DNA of 64,000 nt from Spirometra erinaceieuropaei (taxonomy: Eukaryota; Platyhelminthes; Cestoda; Diphyllobothriidea; Diphyllobothriidae): the NCBI GenBank assembly GCA_902702965.1, contig CACRXP010000144.1:843119-907118 (forward strand), written 5' to 3'. Positions 33,431 to 45,670 of this stretch are shown here, one piece after another; position 1 is the first letter of the stretch, and each line of letters starts with the position of its first letter. Below the pieces are notes generated by a model that did no database searches, was not told where the DNA came from, and saw only the letters and a program-made list of their open reading frames with translations. The position numbers were made by a program, and so were the translations under genes.

Positions 33431-35290
33431 GATGGTAGTTGGTAGCCTAGCCAGTTAGCGATCCTTTCCTGCACTTCCAGTTTAAGGCACTACGATTTCA
33501 GTAGCTGTGATTACGTTCTCAATATGTCTGGGAGTGCACGCGCAAAAGCCCTGTCAAGGTGACTTTCTTGTTCATTTTAACCGCCCCCGAGAACGAGGCA
33601 CTGCAAAAATGCCTATATAGATTCATCGTGTTGCACCCCCCACACGTAAAGCTTTAGTAAAGAGCGAAAGATTTATCCTAGGCGGATTATGATTCATCAT
33701 GCTTCTCATTATCATCTTAGGCGGATTGGCGCGGGTCTCCGTTTTGTCGGTTTGCCTGCGTCCTTGGGACTTTTTACTCCAGACCTCCTGCAGAGTCCGG
33801 CGTGACCGTATACGAAAAGGACAGCCGTCGCGCAGATAGGGCGTCTACCGATTCTCCACCCACGTATAGCACATAACTACTGTCATAGTTTTAATTCTAA
33901 GTGTGGACACAATGGCAATAAACTATTATTTGCGGATTTTCTCTTCCGCCCAAACATATTCTTGGCATTAAAGTCTTACCCCGCTTGCGTTATGCCGTCC
34001 TGCGTGCCGCTGCCTGATTCTCGTGTTCTCATGTCCATTCTGTCGGTTTGAGTACTACCGCACATACTGCGGAATAACCTTAAGACAAACTGCCTTCTTC
34101 CAATTGGCTGTTCACCTTCAGTTGCTATTCTTTCCAATCTGGGGTAAGGTTGCATTTATTCCGCATACGTTCTAGTTAACCTTGCTCATTTCCATACCGT
34201 TCTTGCATTTTTAACCTTATTTAAATTAGGTTTTCCCTTTAGCAGGAGCGTCAATCCCGGGCATACACTTCCAGCGCCATTTACGCCTCCACTCATTTGC
34301 CCCACCCGTATAGCCCCTATTACCACCGGTTCAGTAAGACAGGTAGCTGGGAGTTTTCGGTGCCGGGAGGGCTACCAACTACAATCTAACCCTCCGAGTT
34401 GTACGGAAAGACACAAATCACCAGAATGAGGGGGTTTATTGTGAACGGAACCCTGAGCTGTCCTCCTAGGTGGTTGCGTCGAAAAGTTAGGGAGACAGTG
34501 GTGACCGCTGCACTTTGCTATAACCAAGCCGAACCTCACACAGATCCCCTGTTATTGAAATAACATGGCTAGCACCGTGCCCAAGGCGTGGGCAATGTGC
34601 CGGGCACACCAGTAGCGTCAGACCAAGTTAGATTGGAGTGATTAGGTTGGGAAGCCAGCCGTGTAATATGCATCCACACTCATCAGGCAATCCCAAATAC
34701 CCGCTTGCCCACACAGGTACACAGCACGAATCTAGCCTTATTTCAGAATCTTTGCCGCATGCCTTACGCCCAGGACGCTTGCAGATGTTTGCAGTCGACA
34801 TGCCCCGAGACCTTGACCCTCTGGTTTGACGACCAGTCCAAAGGCCAACGGATGTCCAAATCGCACTCCGAATCTCCCACTCTGGTTTTTGCCGTATAAC
34901 TCGTGGAGAGGCCGAAAACTCCAGAAATGCGCATTACAGCCACATTTGCCATCGATCTCAGGTCTTCCTGAGACTCCCTCATAGTTCATGCCTGCTTTGA
35001 ACCGTTTTTGTCTTCTTAAAAATAAACAACTACCCCTGATAGAAGACCGTAGTGAAGGGAAGTCGGTTTCTGACTTTTGTCCGTTAGATGTTCAGCCAAA
35101 ATTGGTCGCCGCGCAGTCCGTGATGCCGCCGACAGCCATCATTCAACGTCATGGCTAGGTGGCCCACCGCACCGAAGCCATTCACCTTTTCTGTGAACAT
35201 AGACAGGCGCTTCTACCGCAACATGCGCATTACCGCGCATCAGACAACCCTTGGCGAAAGCGATGTTGGCTACTAGGTGCACCACCCTCG
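33431..35290. other. Spacer, nothing recognised
   Basis: Mixed-composition sequence with short overlapping frames on both strands; no domain or repeat family identified. Confidence 0.4.
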
Positions 35291-35296
35291 AATATG

Positions 35297-36249
35297 TGCT
35301 GGCCGATCTCAGGAAATGTTGACCAAAATTTCAAAATGCATTTCCGATTAGGAAGGATTACTCAAGTGGGGTTGTTATACTGATTATCATGCAGCATAAC
35401 CCTATAGCATTTCGGATTTGGCATTATGTCGGCTATTGAATGCTTTTCTTTTTGACCTCCCAGAGAAAGCACACTTGGAAAAAAATGAATACTTAACTAG
35501 CATGCATTTTTCCCATTGATTTTCGATAGTCATATGGAATCAAATATATTATACAGAAAACATTCATAAAAATATCCATTCTTTTTCTTATTTGATACAA
35601 ACTCCCATTTTCTTCATAGTTTATGCCCGAAGAAAGTGGATATTTAGGTTTTAAAAAAAGTTTTACAATTCCCGAATAATTCTCAGCGTTTAGCGATTTC
35701 AGTTTACAAGGTGCAGGCCTTCGCGTAAAGAAAATCATATATTCCTCTATGCCTTTCATAAGATATTACATACATTTCACGAAATCTTACCTTGGGTGCG
35801 GACTCTGTCGTACATTTCATGTGGAGCATAGGTAAACGGCCTTGTGTGTTCTTGCATGCATGAACATCGCATGGTCTCAAAAATCTCATAATAAGAAACT
35901 TTTGTAAAACCTAAGTATACACTTTCTTCGGGCATAAAATATGGAGAAAATGGAAGTTCCTACCAAATAAGCAAAAGGAAGCATATTTATATGAATGTTT
36001 TCGGTAAAATATATTTGATTTTATAAGACCACCGAAAATCATTGGGAAAAGTACAGGATAATTAAGTAGTTATTTTTTACCAAATGTGTTTTCTCTGGTA
36101 GGTCAGAAAGAAATGCATTCAATAGCCGAGTCCGAAATGTTACAGGGTTATGCTGCATGCTAATAAGTATAACAACCCCACTTAAGTAACCCTTCCTAAT
36201 CGGAAACGAGTTTTGGAATTTCGGTCAACATTTCATTAGATCGGTCACG
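35297..36249. mobile_element. Foldback element copy 4 (diverged subfamily)
   Basis: The left end GCCGATCTCAGGAAATGTTG and the right end CAACATTTCATTAGATCGGT are inverted. The next 80 bp also match inverted: CCGATTAGGAAGGATTACTC versus the right arm's CCCTTCCTAATCGG, then TGGGGTTGTTATACTGATTA versus TAATAAGTATAACAACCCCA. Arms stay alignable for several hundred bp. The tip sequence differs from the CAGTAGGT type. Confidence 0.8.
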
Positions 36250-36504
36250 GAATGTACACCACTTGAACACAAAGATACGTGAGCCTGCTCCCGCCCAATC
36301 CATGATTCCCTTATCTCCCTCTTTCTCTCGGGCCTGCTTCAAAACCGCCAACAAATGTCTTATCCTCGCCAGCCATCACTGTCGCCGGAGACAGTGACTC
36401 AGTGTGTTCTGTGGACATTAAAGACTTTCATTCTGCTGTCTTTGGCCATATCCTGATATTTGCGGCTTGGTTTGGTAACTGCGTCACCGTGAGTACACTA
36501 CGAT
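36250..36504. other. Spacer between foldback elements
   Basis: No feature recognised. Confidence 0.4.
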
Positions 36505-38166
36505 GTCATGCGTTAACTCGTGAAATTTTGGCCGAAATCCTGAAATGCATTGTCAGCTCGAAGAGATTACGTAGGTAGGATTGTAATATTAATATTCGCG
36601 CAGCATGAACTCATTGTAATTCAGTTGCTTCAGAATGCTAACTTTTGAACGAACTTCTTCCTCCATGAGAATGACTACTTTTGTAGCATGGATTTGTGTA
36701 AATGATTTGCCTTGCCCTTATAAATTCGAATATGCCTCTTGAAAAACGTGTACAAAAAATTGTCATTCTTTAGCACATTTGGCAGAAAAGTATGTGTTTG
36801 TCGACATTTTACCTAAAAAGTAGTCGAAATTTGGTTTAAAAAGTTCCATAATGCCCAAATAATTTTAAACCTGACCTGCCGTTACATTAGCATTGAGGGT
36901 TTCCATACTACAAGCCGTATATTTTCCACGCAGAGAAAATTATAGATTTTCTACGGTATTAAGACTGGACCTCATTGAGTTCATAAAATGTGGTAGAGAA
37001 TTTAAGCTATATTGTAAAATTTGCAAGCAAAATTGGTAGATGCAGAGAAATGAAGTTTTATGAACGGGCATTTAACGGTCATAAAAATCTCATAATTGGG
37101 AGCTTACGAAAACCAAATTATACCCTACCTTGGAGTAGAAAATTTTAGGAAATCACAATTTCATGCCAAATCAAAATCTGATGAAAAATATTTGAATTTA
37201 TGAGGATATTGAAAATCAATGAGAATAATAATTCAGTTGTCCCGGGCGTCAACTTTCGGACAAACGTCTTTGCGACTGCATGTAAAAACTATACTCCGAA
37301 AAAAATGCCTACTTATGTAGCATGCATTGTTTTCATTGATTTTCGATTCCCTTCAATATTTAATCATATTTCATAGAAAGCATGCATATAAATATTCATT
37401 ATTTTGCTCAACCGGTAGATAATTACGTCTTCTTTCAATATTACACTCGACGAAAGGGCATAATTCGGTTTAGAAAAAGTTTCTATTTGCGAGATTTTTT
37501 AATACCGTGAAATGGCCGTTCATAAAACCTCATGGCTGTGCACTTACCAATGTGACTTTTAAAGTTATCATGGTGGCTCAAATCCATTGCTTACTTTTAT
37601 GAACCCAATATCGTCTCCTATTAGTACCGCAGATAAATGTATGGTTTTCCATATGCGGAAAATATAGAGCCTGTCGTTTGGGAACCCTGAATGCATGTGT
37701 AACAGCAGATCGGGTTCAAAATTATTCGGCAATTCGAAACGTTTTATAAAATCAAATTAAACCCTTCCTTCGGGTGTACTATTGAAAAAGATGTAATTTT
37801 CAAATGAAGGTGAACAAGAATGAATATGTTTATGCATGTTTTCCATGAAATATAACAAAATATTTAAGGGCATTTAAAACCGGCGAAAGAAACGCATGCT
37901 ACATAAGTAGGCATTTTTTACGGAGTATGGTTTTTAGATGGAGCCGGAAAGAAGCATGTTTGAAACCCGGTCTCCAAAGGGTAACTGAATTATTATGGAA
38001 TTATGCTGTAAGAGGATTAGTTTTACAACCCTACTTAATTAATCTTTTCGAAACGAAAATGCATTTCGGAATTTCTGTTGAGATTTAATGAGTTAGCTCA
38101 CCTACTTCAGGTAATCTTTTCGGGTCGAAACCACATTTTAGAAGTTTTGTTATCATTTCGCACGTT
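36505..38166. mobile_element. Foldback element copy 5, interrupted by copy 6
   Basis: The left end CATGCGTTAACTCGTGAAAT (36508) pairs with a right end at about 38108-38165 (GGTAATCTTTTCGGGTCGAA...ATTTCGCACGTTAGCACG). Between them a second element's right end (GAGTTAGCTCACCTACTT) appears at about 38090, so another copy lies inside this one. Confidence 0.7.
37230..38106. mobile_element. Foldback element copy 6, nested in copy 5
   Basis: Has an internal left arm (ACTGCATGTAAAAACTATAC, AATGCCTACTTATGTAGCAT), a middle with AAAATTATTCGGCAATTCG, and an intact right end. The outer left tip is absent, so it was truncated or recombined with the host copy. Confidence 0.68.
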
Positions 38167-38639
38167 AGCACGTCTGCTGCACGCCCCACAGAGTTTCCGT
38201 CTGTTTGTAAAATCTGCCATAGATTTGTACTGCACGCGTTACACTGTGCCAATCTCCACTTCTACCTATACGCAAAACATTGACTTGCGTCAATGTGACG
38301 TAAAAAGAGACATAGAGTAATAAGGTCAGTGTAGCTTGTACGCCACTCCTCCGTGTTCGACGCGTCTTTGGCTCATCATATCGCGCCTGTGGGCGTGGCT
38401 TGGAAATATGCCAAATGACGGAGGCGTTTTTATTTCCTGCTAGAAGATCTTCTAGTCTTGGATCAGCTGATTGCTGAATTCGATGTGGTGAGCAGTCAGC
38501 ATTTACCATATCAGTTCCCGTCTGATTGGCAAACTAGCAGCACCCTTTCGAGAGATGTGGTGTCAGAGACAATTTTGCTGAGTGTTTCAGCGCAAAGGGG
38601 ACAGACAAATCTTGCAAAAAATGACAGACCGTCAACTCT

Positions 38640-38930
38640 CCTGCCTGTTTTCCTTTCCTAAACAACTAGGCTTTCATTTTATACTAACCTCCGGCATTAT
38701 GAATGGCCTAGATTGTTCTTTTTGCCCCCGGAAATCCTTCACTCAACCTAACACGCCCAATTTGCGCGATCATGCTTAAAGCTACGCGCAACCAAAGCAG
38801 GAATCCACAGACGTCAGTAACAGAGTGGCTGCAGCGCTGAATGCCCTGTCTACAGATGTTGCACTCGCCTCCTGTGTGGACTCATTTAAGTGTAGACTCG
38901 ACACGTATTCCACTTATCAGCCACGCATGC
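38640..38930 (+). pseudogene. CR1-like LINE, C-terminal fragment
   Basis: Two frames together give PNTPNLRDHA, LKLRATKAGIHRRQ, then RVAAALNALSTDVALASCVD and SFKCRLDTYS. This fits the conserved tail of CR1/L2-type reverse transcriptases (NLRGH...LK...FFxxRVvxaWNxLPxxVV.A.sVdsFKxRLD). One frameshift and one stop break it. It is the same general class as the minus-strand fragment at 8187-8450. No RT palm is visible upstream. Confidence 0.78.
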
Positions 38931-38956
38931 GCCCACATAACCTGTCCACTAACTAA

Positions 38957-39790
38957 CACTAGGTGGGCTAACTCATGAAATAGCAACAGAAATTGCGAAC
39001 TGCGTTTCTTTTTTGAAAAGATTAATAAAGTAGGGTTGTAAAACTAATTAAAGATTCAATTATATTTTATAAAAAAAACATGCATAAAAATATTCATTCT
39101 CTTTGTCATTCGGTAGAAATTACGTCTCCTTTCCACTTTACACTCGGAGGAAAAGTATAATTCCGTTTTATAAAACTGTTCCAATCACGAATATTTTTGA
39201 ACTCGGCATGCCGTTACACTTGCATTCAGGATTCCCAAACTACAAGCCGTATAATTTTCGTGTACGGAAAACCATATATTTCTCTATGGTGCTAAGGGGA
39301 GATCATATTGGGTTGATAAAATTAAACAGTGGGTTTGAGCCACACCGTCAACTTATCAAGCCACATGGGTAAATGCAGATACATGAGGTTTTATGAAGGA
39401 TCATTTTGCGGTTTTAGAAAATCTCACAATAAGAAACATGTTTAAAACCGAATTATTCACTTCCTTCGGGTGTGCAATTGAAGGATGGCGTAATTTTCTG
39501 CTGAGTGAGCAAATAAATGAATATTTTTATGTTGCTTTTACAGGAAATGTAATTGAATCTTTAAGGGCATTGCAAATCAATTGAAAAAATGTATGCTACA
39601 TAAGTAGTTTTTTTTCATACAGCCGGAAATACGTTCGTTCGAAAGCCGCTGTCTTAGGATAACTGAACATTTATAGAATCATACTGTACGACGATTCCTT
39701 TTACAACCCTACTTAATTAATCTTTTTGAGAGGAAAACGCATTTCGGAATTTCAGTTGAGATTGCATGAGTTGGCTCACTTACTGTAGTG
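38957..39790. mobile_element. Foldback element copy 7
   Basis: Left end CACTAGGTGGGCTAACTCA (38957) and right end TGAGTTGGCTCACTTACTGT followed by AGTG, so the ends read CACTA...TAGTG. The left arm has an internal deletion near 39045, where AAAACTAATTA joins directly to AAGATTCAATTATATTTT. No transposase. Confidence 0.82.
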
Positions 39791-39974
39791 TGTATATACT
39801 ACAGAAAATGAGTCAGTAGTCATCCATGTTTGTCCTTCTTGACTAGCAGCCAGTTGTCTACCTTCGTGTGGAATTTTGTAAAAGATCTCTCCCAGTTTTT
39901 CTATAATCGGTGCCTCTTTTGGACAATCTGCTACCAATAGGTAGTTTAAAAGCGTTAGCCTATCTTTCTCTTAA

Positions 39975-40590
39975 TAAAACTGAACAGAACAGATGACCGA
40001 TTACCTTGTGGTCTCGTGTGTGGCTGCCGTCGGAGCCCCATCTTGAAGATGACCAGACGGTAATCGGTACAACTGCAGGCGCCCAAGATCACCTTTGTCA
40101 CCAGCAGGTCCCGCCCATCTCGCGGTCCAGCATCGACCAGCGCCGCGATTATGGATTTATTCAGGCTGCCCATTCCCACGCCCGCCAGGCGTAGGCGATG
40201 ATCGGCGCACACTCAAAGGAGAGGTAAGTCTTTTTCATTGCAGCCAAAGATTTCAGAGGGATCCAGCTCTACCCTTCATATAGCGTAGTCTGTCCCGGTG
40301 CGAGCACTGATGTTACCAATGACAAACAGTTTGCCTGCCTTTGGTGCAGTCACAGAATTTCTTCTCTACCGCGTCAGAACTGATCATTTCGGGGCGTAGA
40401 CGATGACGATGGGGGGGGGCGAATTCGGCTCTCCGAAGAGACCGGTCTATGCTCATGAGGTGGGCGTTAATGCCCTGCAGTAGACTGGCCAGTCGTCCCA
40501 CGACGTCGTTCAGGGTGGCATAGGCAAAGCCAGTGTCACGTCGCTTTGCATTTGGGCGGCCGCTCCAGAAGTACGCGACAGTTGAAGTGC
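39975..40590 (-). pseudogene. LINE endonuclease fragment
   Basis: The minus strand reads FWSGRPNAKRRDTGFAYATL, then NDVVGRLASLLQGINAHLMS (about 40440-40570). Later come RDLLVTKVILGA and DYRLVIFKMGLRRQPHTRPQ (about 40010-40100). These correspond to FWSGRPxAERRDAGVAFA, NDIVxRLPSLPQGINDRLxS and RRPQGKR of the two large LINE copies. Frameshifts and an internal deletion remove the DFN region. It is a related but more diverged LINE, cut at both ends. Confidence 0.82.
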
Positions 40591-42240
40591 CCTGTAATCG
40601 CCTATGTTTGTTTAAAAGTGTTAATCCCTAGCTAAACTGCGGCAAGTTTGGCCTTTTGAGGAATTTGTGAACTTCAGCGCCGTCGTGTGCGTGTACGAAT
40701 AAGGGACTGTTCCTTAAATTATTAATTCATGTGTGCTACTGAATTTGATTAAGTAGAGAGGTAGACGTAATTTGTTTTCACAATGAGGTAGAGAACGGAT
40801 GACAGTCACGGGGCAGCTGAACCAGGATATCCGGTCTCCATCACTCTGAGTAGAGGGGAGGTTGAGAATTAAAGTTAATGATCTGGTCACGTAAATCTAT
40901 ACTTAACTTATTATTGAAATGTCTTGACGATTTTAGTAGAAAATTTTCGATACTCGCATAGAGCGATGACCACCTGGCGCACAATGGGACGGGCGCCGCA
41001 TCGGTTACTTGCAAATTAGTTCCTGATTAATGAGATCGACATGGGCAGAAACTGCTGCACTGTCTCCGTCCACACCAGGTGGCGCGGGCGCAGTGACTGA
41101 GCAAGCTGAGAAGTTTGGCTGCTCTTGTCGCACATTACCTGGTCCGAGCACCAGACAGAATGACACACCGAAAGACACCCCTAATGTCCACAATGCGCCC
41201 CACGACTTTGTTGGCGCAGGACGATGGCTTTATAATGGAAGCAGACTTGCGCAGCACTAGAGACACATTCTTCTCCCTCACCCCCTTGGCTGACGTGGCA
41301 GAACAGAGTCAGAAGGACCGGACGCGGTACCTGACGCAGCTGCCGACAAACCTAATCAGCCAATCTATGTTTGCCACGCACGACGCGAACTACACACGAT
41401 AGGCCTGGTTGTCGAAGAAACAAGGGACATCGGGTTAGTGACAGTATCCTTGGGCCCTGCATTGAGAATAAGCTACTGCGGCTTAATACTTCGTCCTGAC
41501 AGGAACTATTTATTCAAACATATTCCGGTTTTCAACGCCATGACTTCTAGCACATCGTGGTTCCAAAGCGAGTCAGATCCTTTATGATGGGGAACACGCC
41601 GAAACGTCGCGGGGACGGAGCTACTATAGTCATTCTCTCTCTCTCTTCACTTCCTCGCATACTAGTCTTTTGTCCCAATCGGTGAGGCATGTTTTGTTGG
41701 GATCGGCGCATGAGCAGACACTGCGCAGCTCGCTCGAAGGATGCATATTTTAATACAGCCTCAGCGTTGGTCCAACACAGCTCTCGCTTGGCCCATTTTA
41801 CGGGAGGTCAAAGTGCCTACCACCTATGTGAGGTATAAGTGCTCCCTCATGCAAAGATCCACCCACCGTATCTATGGTAGCATAATAGATGGCATGTTTG
41901 TCATAAGAAAAACGGCGCGGAGGGTTGCCAGGAGATGTCGTGTATACGCTTTTGTGGAGGAAACTCACATGTCACCAGGGGGTGTGCGCTACGGTAGGAC
42001 CAGGTATGGCGATGGAGTTTGGACTGCGGCTCTTTATCGAAAGCCTTCATGATGGCCCACACGGTCGCAGAATTTTATGCGATGACCAAATCTCCTTGAG
42101 CAGTGTGGGCTGGTGAAACCGGCGCAGCAGGAGTATATTTGGACTCCTAGTGCTTGTTCGACCGATTCAGGGTAACTGACTGGCAGGGCACTGACCAGGA
42201 CAATGAGGGATTTAAATATTTACTGATAGTAGGAACGGAA
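40591..42240. other. Spacer, nothing recognised
   Basis: Open frames at 41030-41400 and 41741-42052 show no motif. A GGGGGGGG run lies just outside at about 40411. Nothing else supported. Confidence 0.4.
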
Positions 42241-42327
42241 TAAACACGTGTCCGTTGATTGGGTTATATTGGCAGTGAGGCTGAGGATGTGGCGTTGTCG
42301 ACGGTTGGGATGCGTCTGGTGATGAAG

Positions 42328-42411
42328 AGAGTAGTCAATGGAAGCGAAGAGACGAGTCCCAGGAAGCAGTCTTGAAGAAGAGGACGATCGTGTCTTCTTC
42401 TTCAAGAACAG
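42328..42411. repeat. PLE-terminus fragment with palindrome
   Basis: GAAGCGAAGAGACGAGTCCC and the following AGGAAGCAGTCTTGAAGAAG are identical to the start of the PLE at 51766. Here they run into an inverted partner, so CTTGAAGAAGAGGACGATCG is followed by TGTCTTCTTCTTCAAG. It looks like two PLE tips joined with the body deleted. Confidence 0.55.
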
Positions 42412-42558
42412 AATAGTACTGGGGCTGGAAATACTTTTGAACGGAGGATGTGGTTGGGTTGTGGTGACGCTATGATTAGTCTACCTGGTGGCTAACCTTT
42501 TTTAACATCTTCTTCTACACCTCCTTACCGCTGCTCCACTCGTCGTCAGACTGGTAGG

Positions 42559-43400
42559 GTGAGTCCGCTCACTCTGGCAGTCTCGTATGTTCGTTCCCTT
42601 TTAAACAATCCAAGGAGCAATCGCCCGGAATGGAGGACAGCGCTAGTGGCCCGGGAACTGGCGCGCTACAAGGTGGACATCGCCGCACTCTGCGTGACCC
42701 GATTCTCCGAACAAGGCCAACGGGCGGAAGTGGGTGCCGGCTACACCCTCTTCTGGAGTGGTCGATCCAAGGCAGAGCGATGAGATGCGGGTGTCGCCTT
42801 CGCCATCCGGAACGACGTCGTGGGGCGATTACCCAGTCTGCCGCGGGACATCAACGATCGCCTGATGAGCCCCTAACTGCCTCTCTGGCGGCGTGGGGGA
42901 AAATTCGCCACCATCATCAGCGCCTACGCTCCGTCGATGAGCAGCCCCTACGCCGCCGCAAGGGACAAATTTTATGAGGACCTGCACGCTCTCTTGGCGA
43001 CTGTGTCGAGGGCGGACATGTTGATTGTCCTTGGTGGCTTTAACGCCCGCGTCGGCACAGACCATGCTGCCTGGAGAAGAGTGCTTGGTCCCAATGGTTT
43101 TCGAGGCCCAAACAACAATGGTCTGTTGCTCCTCTGCACCTGCGCAGAACACCGCCTCATCCTGACGAACACGTTCTTCTGTCTGCTGGAGCGAGAGAAG
43201 GCCACCTGGAGGCATCCTCGGTCGCGTCAGTGGCACCTGCTGGACTATATCCTCGTCCGGAGGCGAGATCAGTGAGACGTGCTGGTGAAAAAGGCGATCG
43301 TGGGAGCTGACGGGTGGACCGACCATCGCCTCGTCATCTCGAAGATGCGTATTCGCCTACAGCCTCGCAGGAGACCACAAGGTAAGCGACCCCCAGGTAT
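42559..43400 (+). pseudogene. LINE copy 2: APE-type endonuclease domain
   Basis: Reads RSLLNNPRSNRPEWRTALVA, RELARYKVDIAALCVTRFSE, then a TGA at 42781-42783 (CGA in copy 1), DAGVAFAIRNDVVGRLPSLP, a [23 protein letters not shown] and [20 protein letters not shown]. Two active-site positions look damaged: the ALSETR glutamate region reads ALCVTR, and the GDFN aspartate is glycine (GGFN). It ends RRRDQ at a TGA (43273-43275) that copy 1 shares. The frame then continues DVLVKKAIVGADGWTDHRLV, ISKMRIRLQPRRRPQGKR. Confidence 0.88.
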
Positions 43401-43479
43401 GCTTAATGGTGCCTTGTTGTATTTGTCGCTCACCATCTGCATTTCAGCAATGAGCTAGCTCAACGGCTAGACAACATTC

Positions 43480-45670
43480 CAATCGCTGCCGACGCCGCCG
43501 CTGCCGAGAACGCCTCCGTGGAGAACCGATGTTGTCAACTGCGAGACACGGTCCAGTCGATGGCGGTAGCCGTCCTCGGTCGCGCACGCGTCCAGGACCA
43601 GGACTGCTTCGACGACAACGACGCCGTCATCAGTAATCTGCTCGCCGAGAAGAACCACCTTCACAAAGCCTACGTAGGCCACACTGCTGATGCAAACAAA
43701 GCTGCTTTCTACCGCAGTCGCCGCCAAATTCAGCAGCGACTGCGCAAGCTGCAGGATGCCTGGACTGCTCGCAAAGCTGAGGAGATCCAAGGATACGCGG
43801 ACCGCAAGGAATGGAAGAACTTCTCCGTGATCAAAGCTGTCTACGGACCGCCGACGAAGGGCACTGCTTCTCTCCTCAGCGCCGACGGTGGTACTCTCCT
43901 GACTGAGAAGACGCGAATTCTACACCGATGGGCTGAGCATTTCCGCGGCGTCCTCAATCGCCCCTCCGCCATCCGCGACGCTGCCATCGACCGTTTGCCG
44001 CAAGTGGAGACCAACGTGGACCTCGACCTCCCGCCATCTCTCCATAAAATCATCAGGGCCGCGCAGCATCTCTCCAGCGGAAAAGCACCCGGATCGGACG
44101 TAGTCCCTGCTGAGTTCTACGAACACGGAGGTTCCCAACTGATGGATCACCTGACTGCGCTCTTCCAGGAGATGTGGCGTCAAGGTGAAGTGCCGCAAGA
44201 TTTCAAAGACGCAACCATTGTGCATCTCTACAAGCGAAGAAGGAGCCGCCAAGTCTGCGACAATCACCGCGGCATCTCCTTGCTGAACGTCGCCGGTAAG
44301 ATCTTCGTTCCCATCCTCCTCAATCGTCTTAATAATCATCTGGAACAAGGCCTTCTACCGGAAAATCAATGCAGCTTCCGTCGTTATCGCGGGACAACGG
44401 ATATGATCTTTGCCGCCTGTCAACTGCAGGAGAAGTGTCAGGAGATGCGGACCCACCTGTACTCTATTTTCGTAGACCTGACAAAATCCTTGGACACGGT
44501 GAATCGTGAAGGTTGTGAAAAATCATGCAGAAATTCGGCTGTCCGGAGCGATTCACTCAGATGGTGCGTCAGCTGCACGACGGTATGATGGCGCGAGTCA
44601 CGGACAACGGACCTGTCTCAGAGGCATTCGCAGTGACCAACAGAGTGAAGCAGGGATGCGTGCTGGCACCTACTTTCTTCAGTCTTATGTTCTCTGCCAT
44701 GCTGATGAACGCCTACCGCGACGAACGCCCGGGGATCTGCATCGCCTATAGGACGGACGGTCACCTTCTTTATTAACTACGGGTGCACTTTCAATAGCGC
44801 GTATCCACAACCACCGTTCACGAACTCCTCTTCGCCGACGACTGCGCCCTGAACACCACCTCGGAAGAAGAGATGCAACGGAGCATGGACCTGTTGTCCG
44901 CCGCCTGCGAGAACTTCGGTCTGGTCATCAACACGCAGAATATGGTGGTCATGCATCAACCATCAACCAACACAGCCACTCCTCCCAACACGCCACAAAT
45001 TAGCGTGAACGGAACCCAACAGCAAGTGGTGGATAACCTCCCGTTCCTGGGCAGCAACCTCCCCGTAACACCAAAATCGATGACGAAGTCGCTGACAGGA
45101 TCTCGAAAGCCAGTCAAGCCTTCGGTCGTCTCCAAAGCACAGTTTGGAATCGTCATGGTCTGCCACTGAGCAAGAAGCTGAACATGTACAAGCCCGTCAT
45201 CCTGCCGACGCTGCTGTACGGAGCGGAGGCGTGGACAGGGTACACAAAGCCGGCACGCCGACTGATCCACTTTCATCTCAGTTGTCTCCGTCGCACCCTG
45301 AGACTGAACTGGCAGGACCGCATCCCCTACACTGATGTGCTGGAACGGACGGGAATCCTCAGCATCTACATCATGCTGCGACAAATGCAGCTGCGTTAGA
45401 GCGGCCACCTGGTGCGCATGAACGACTAGTCACTACCCAAACGACTCTTCTACGGAGTCGTCGCGACGGGTTCTCGCCTCCAAGGAGGCCAAATTCGTCG
45501 ATACAAGGATATTCTGAAGGCCTCCGTGAAGCCTCTGCAAATCAACTCGACCAACTGAGAAGCACTCGCCCGCGATCTACCGGCCTAGAAGACGACAGTG
45601 AAGACAGGCGCCGCGATCTACGAGGCCAACCGCATCGCCGCCGCCAAAGTGAAACGCGAAGCACGCAAAT
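43480..45670 (+). pseudogene. LINE copy 2: reverse transcriptase and thumb region
   Basis: 43518-44588 carries LSSGKAPGSDVVPAEFYEHG, FKDATIVHLYKRRRSRQ, DNHRGISLLNVAGKIF and motif A FVDLTKSLDTVNREG. A frameshift at about 44513 moves the protein to another frame: KFGCPERFTQMVRQLHDGMM, then motif B TNRVKQGCVLAPTFFSLMFS. A TAA and the shared TAG at 44795-44797 follow. Motif C is [18 protein letters not shown], with both aspartates present. After another frameshift near 45060 the thumb continues ([36 protein letters not shown]) with further stops near 45400. Catalytic residues are better kept than in copy 1, but the coding chain is broken. Confidence 0.9.
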
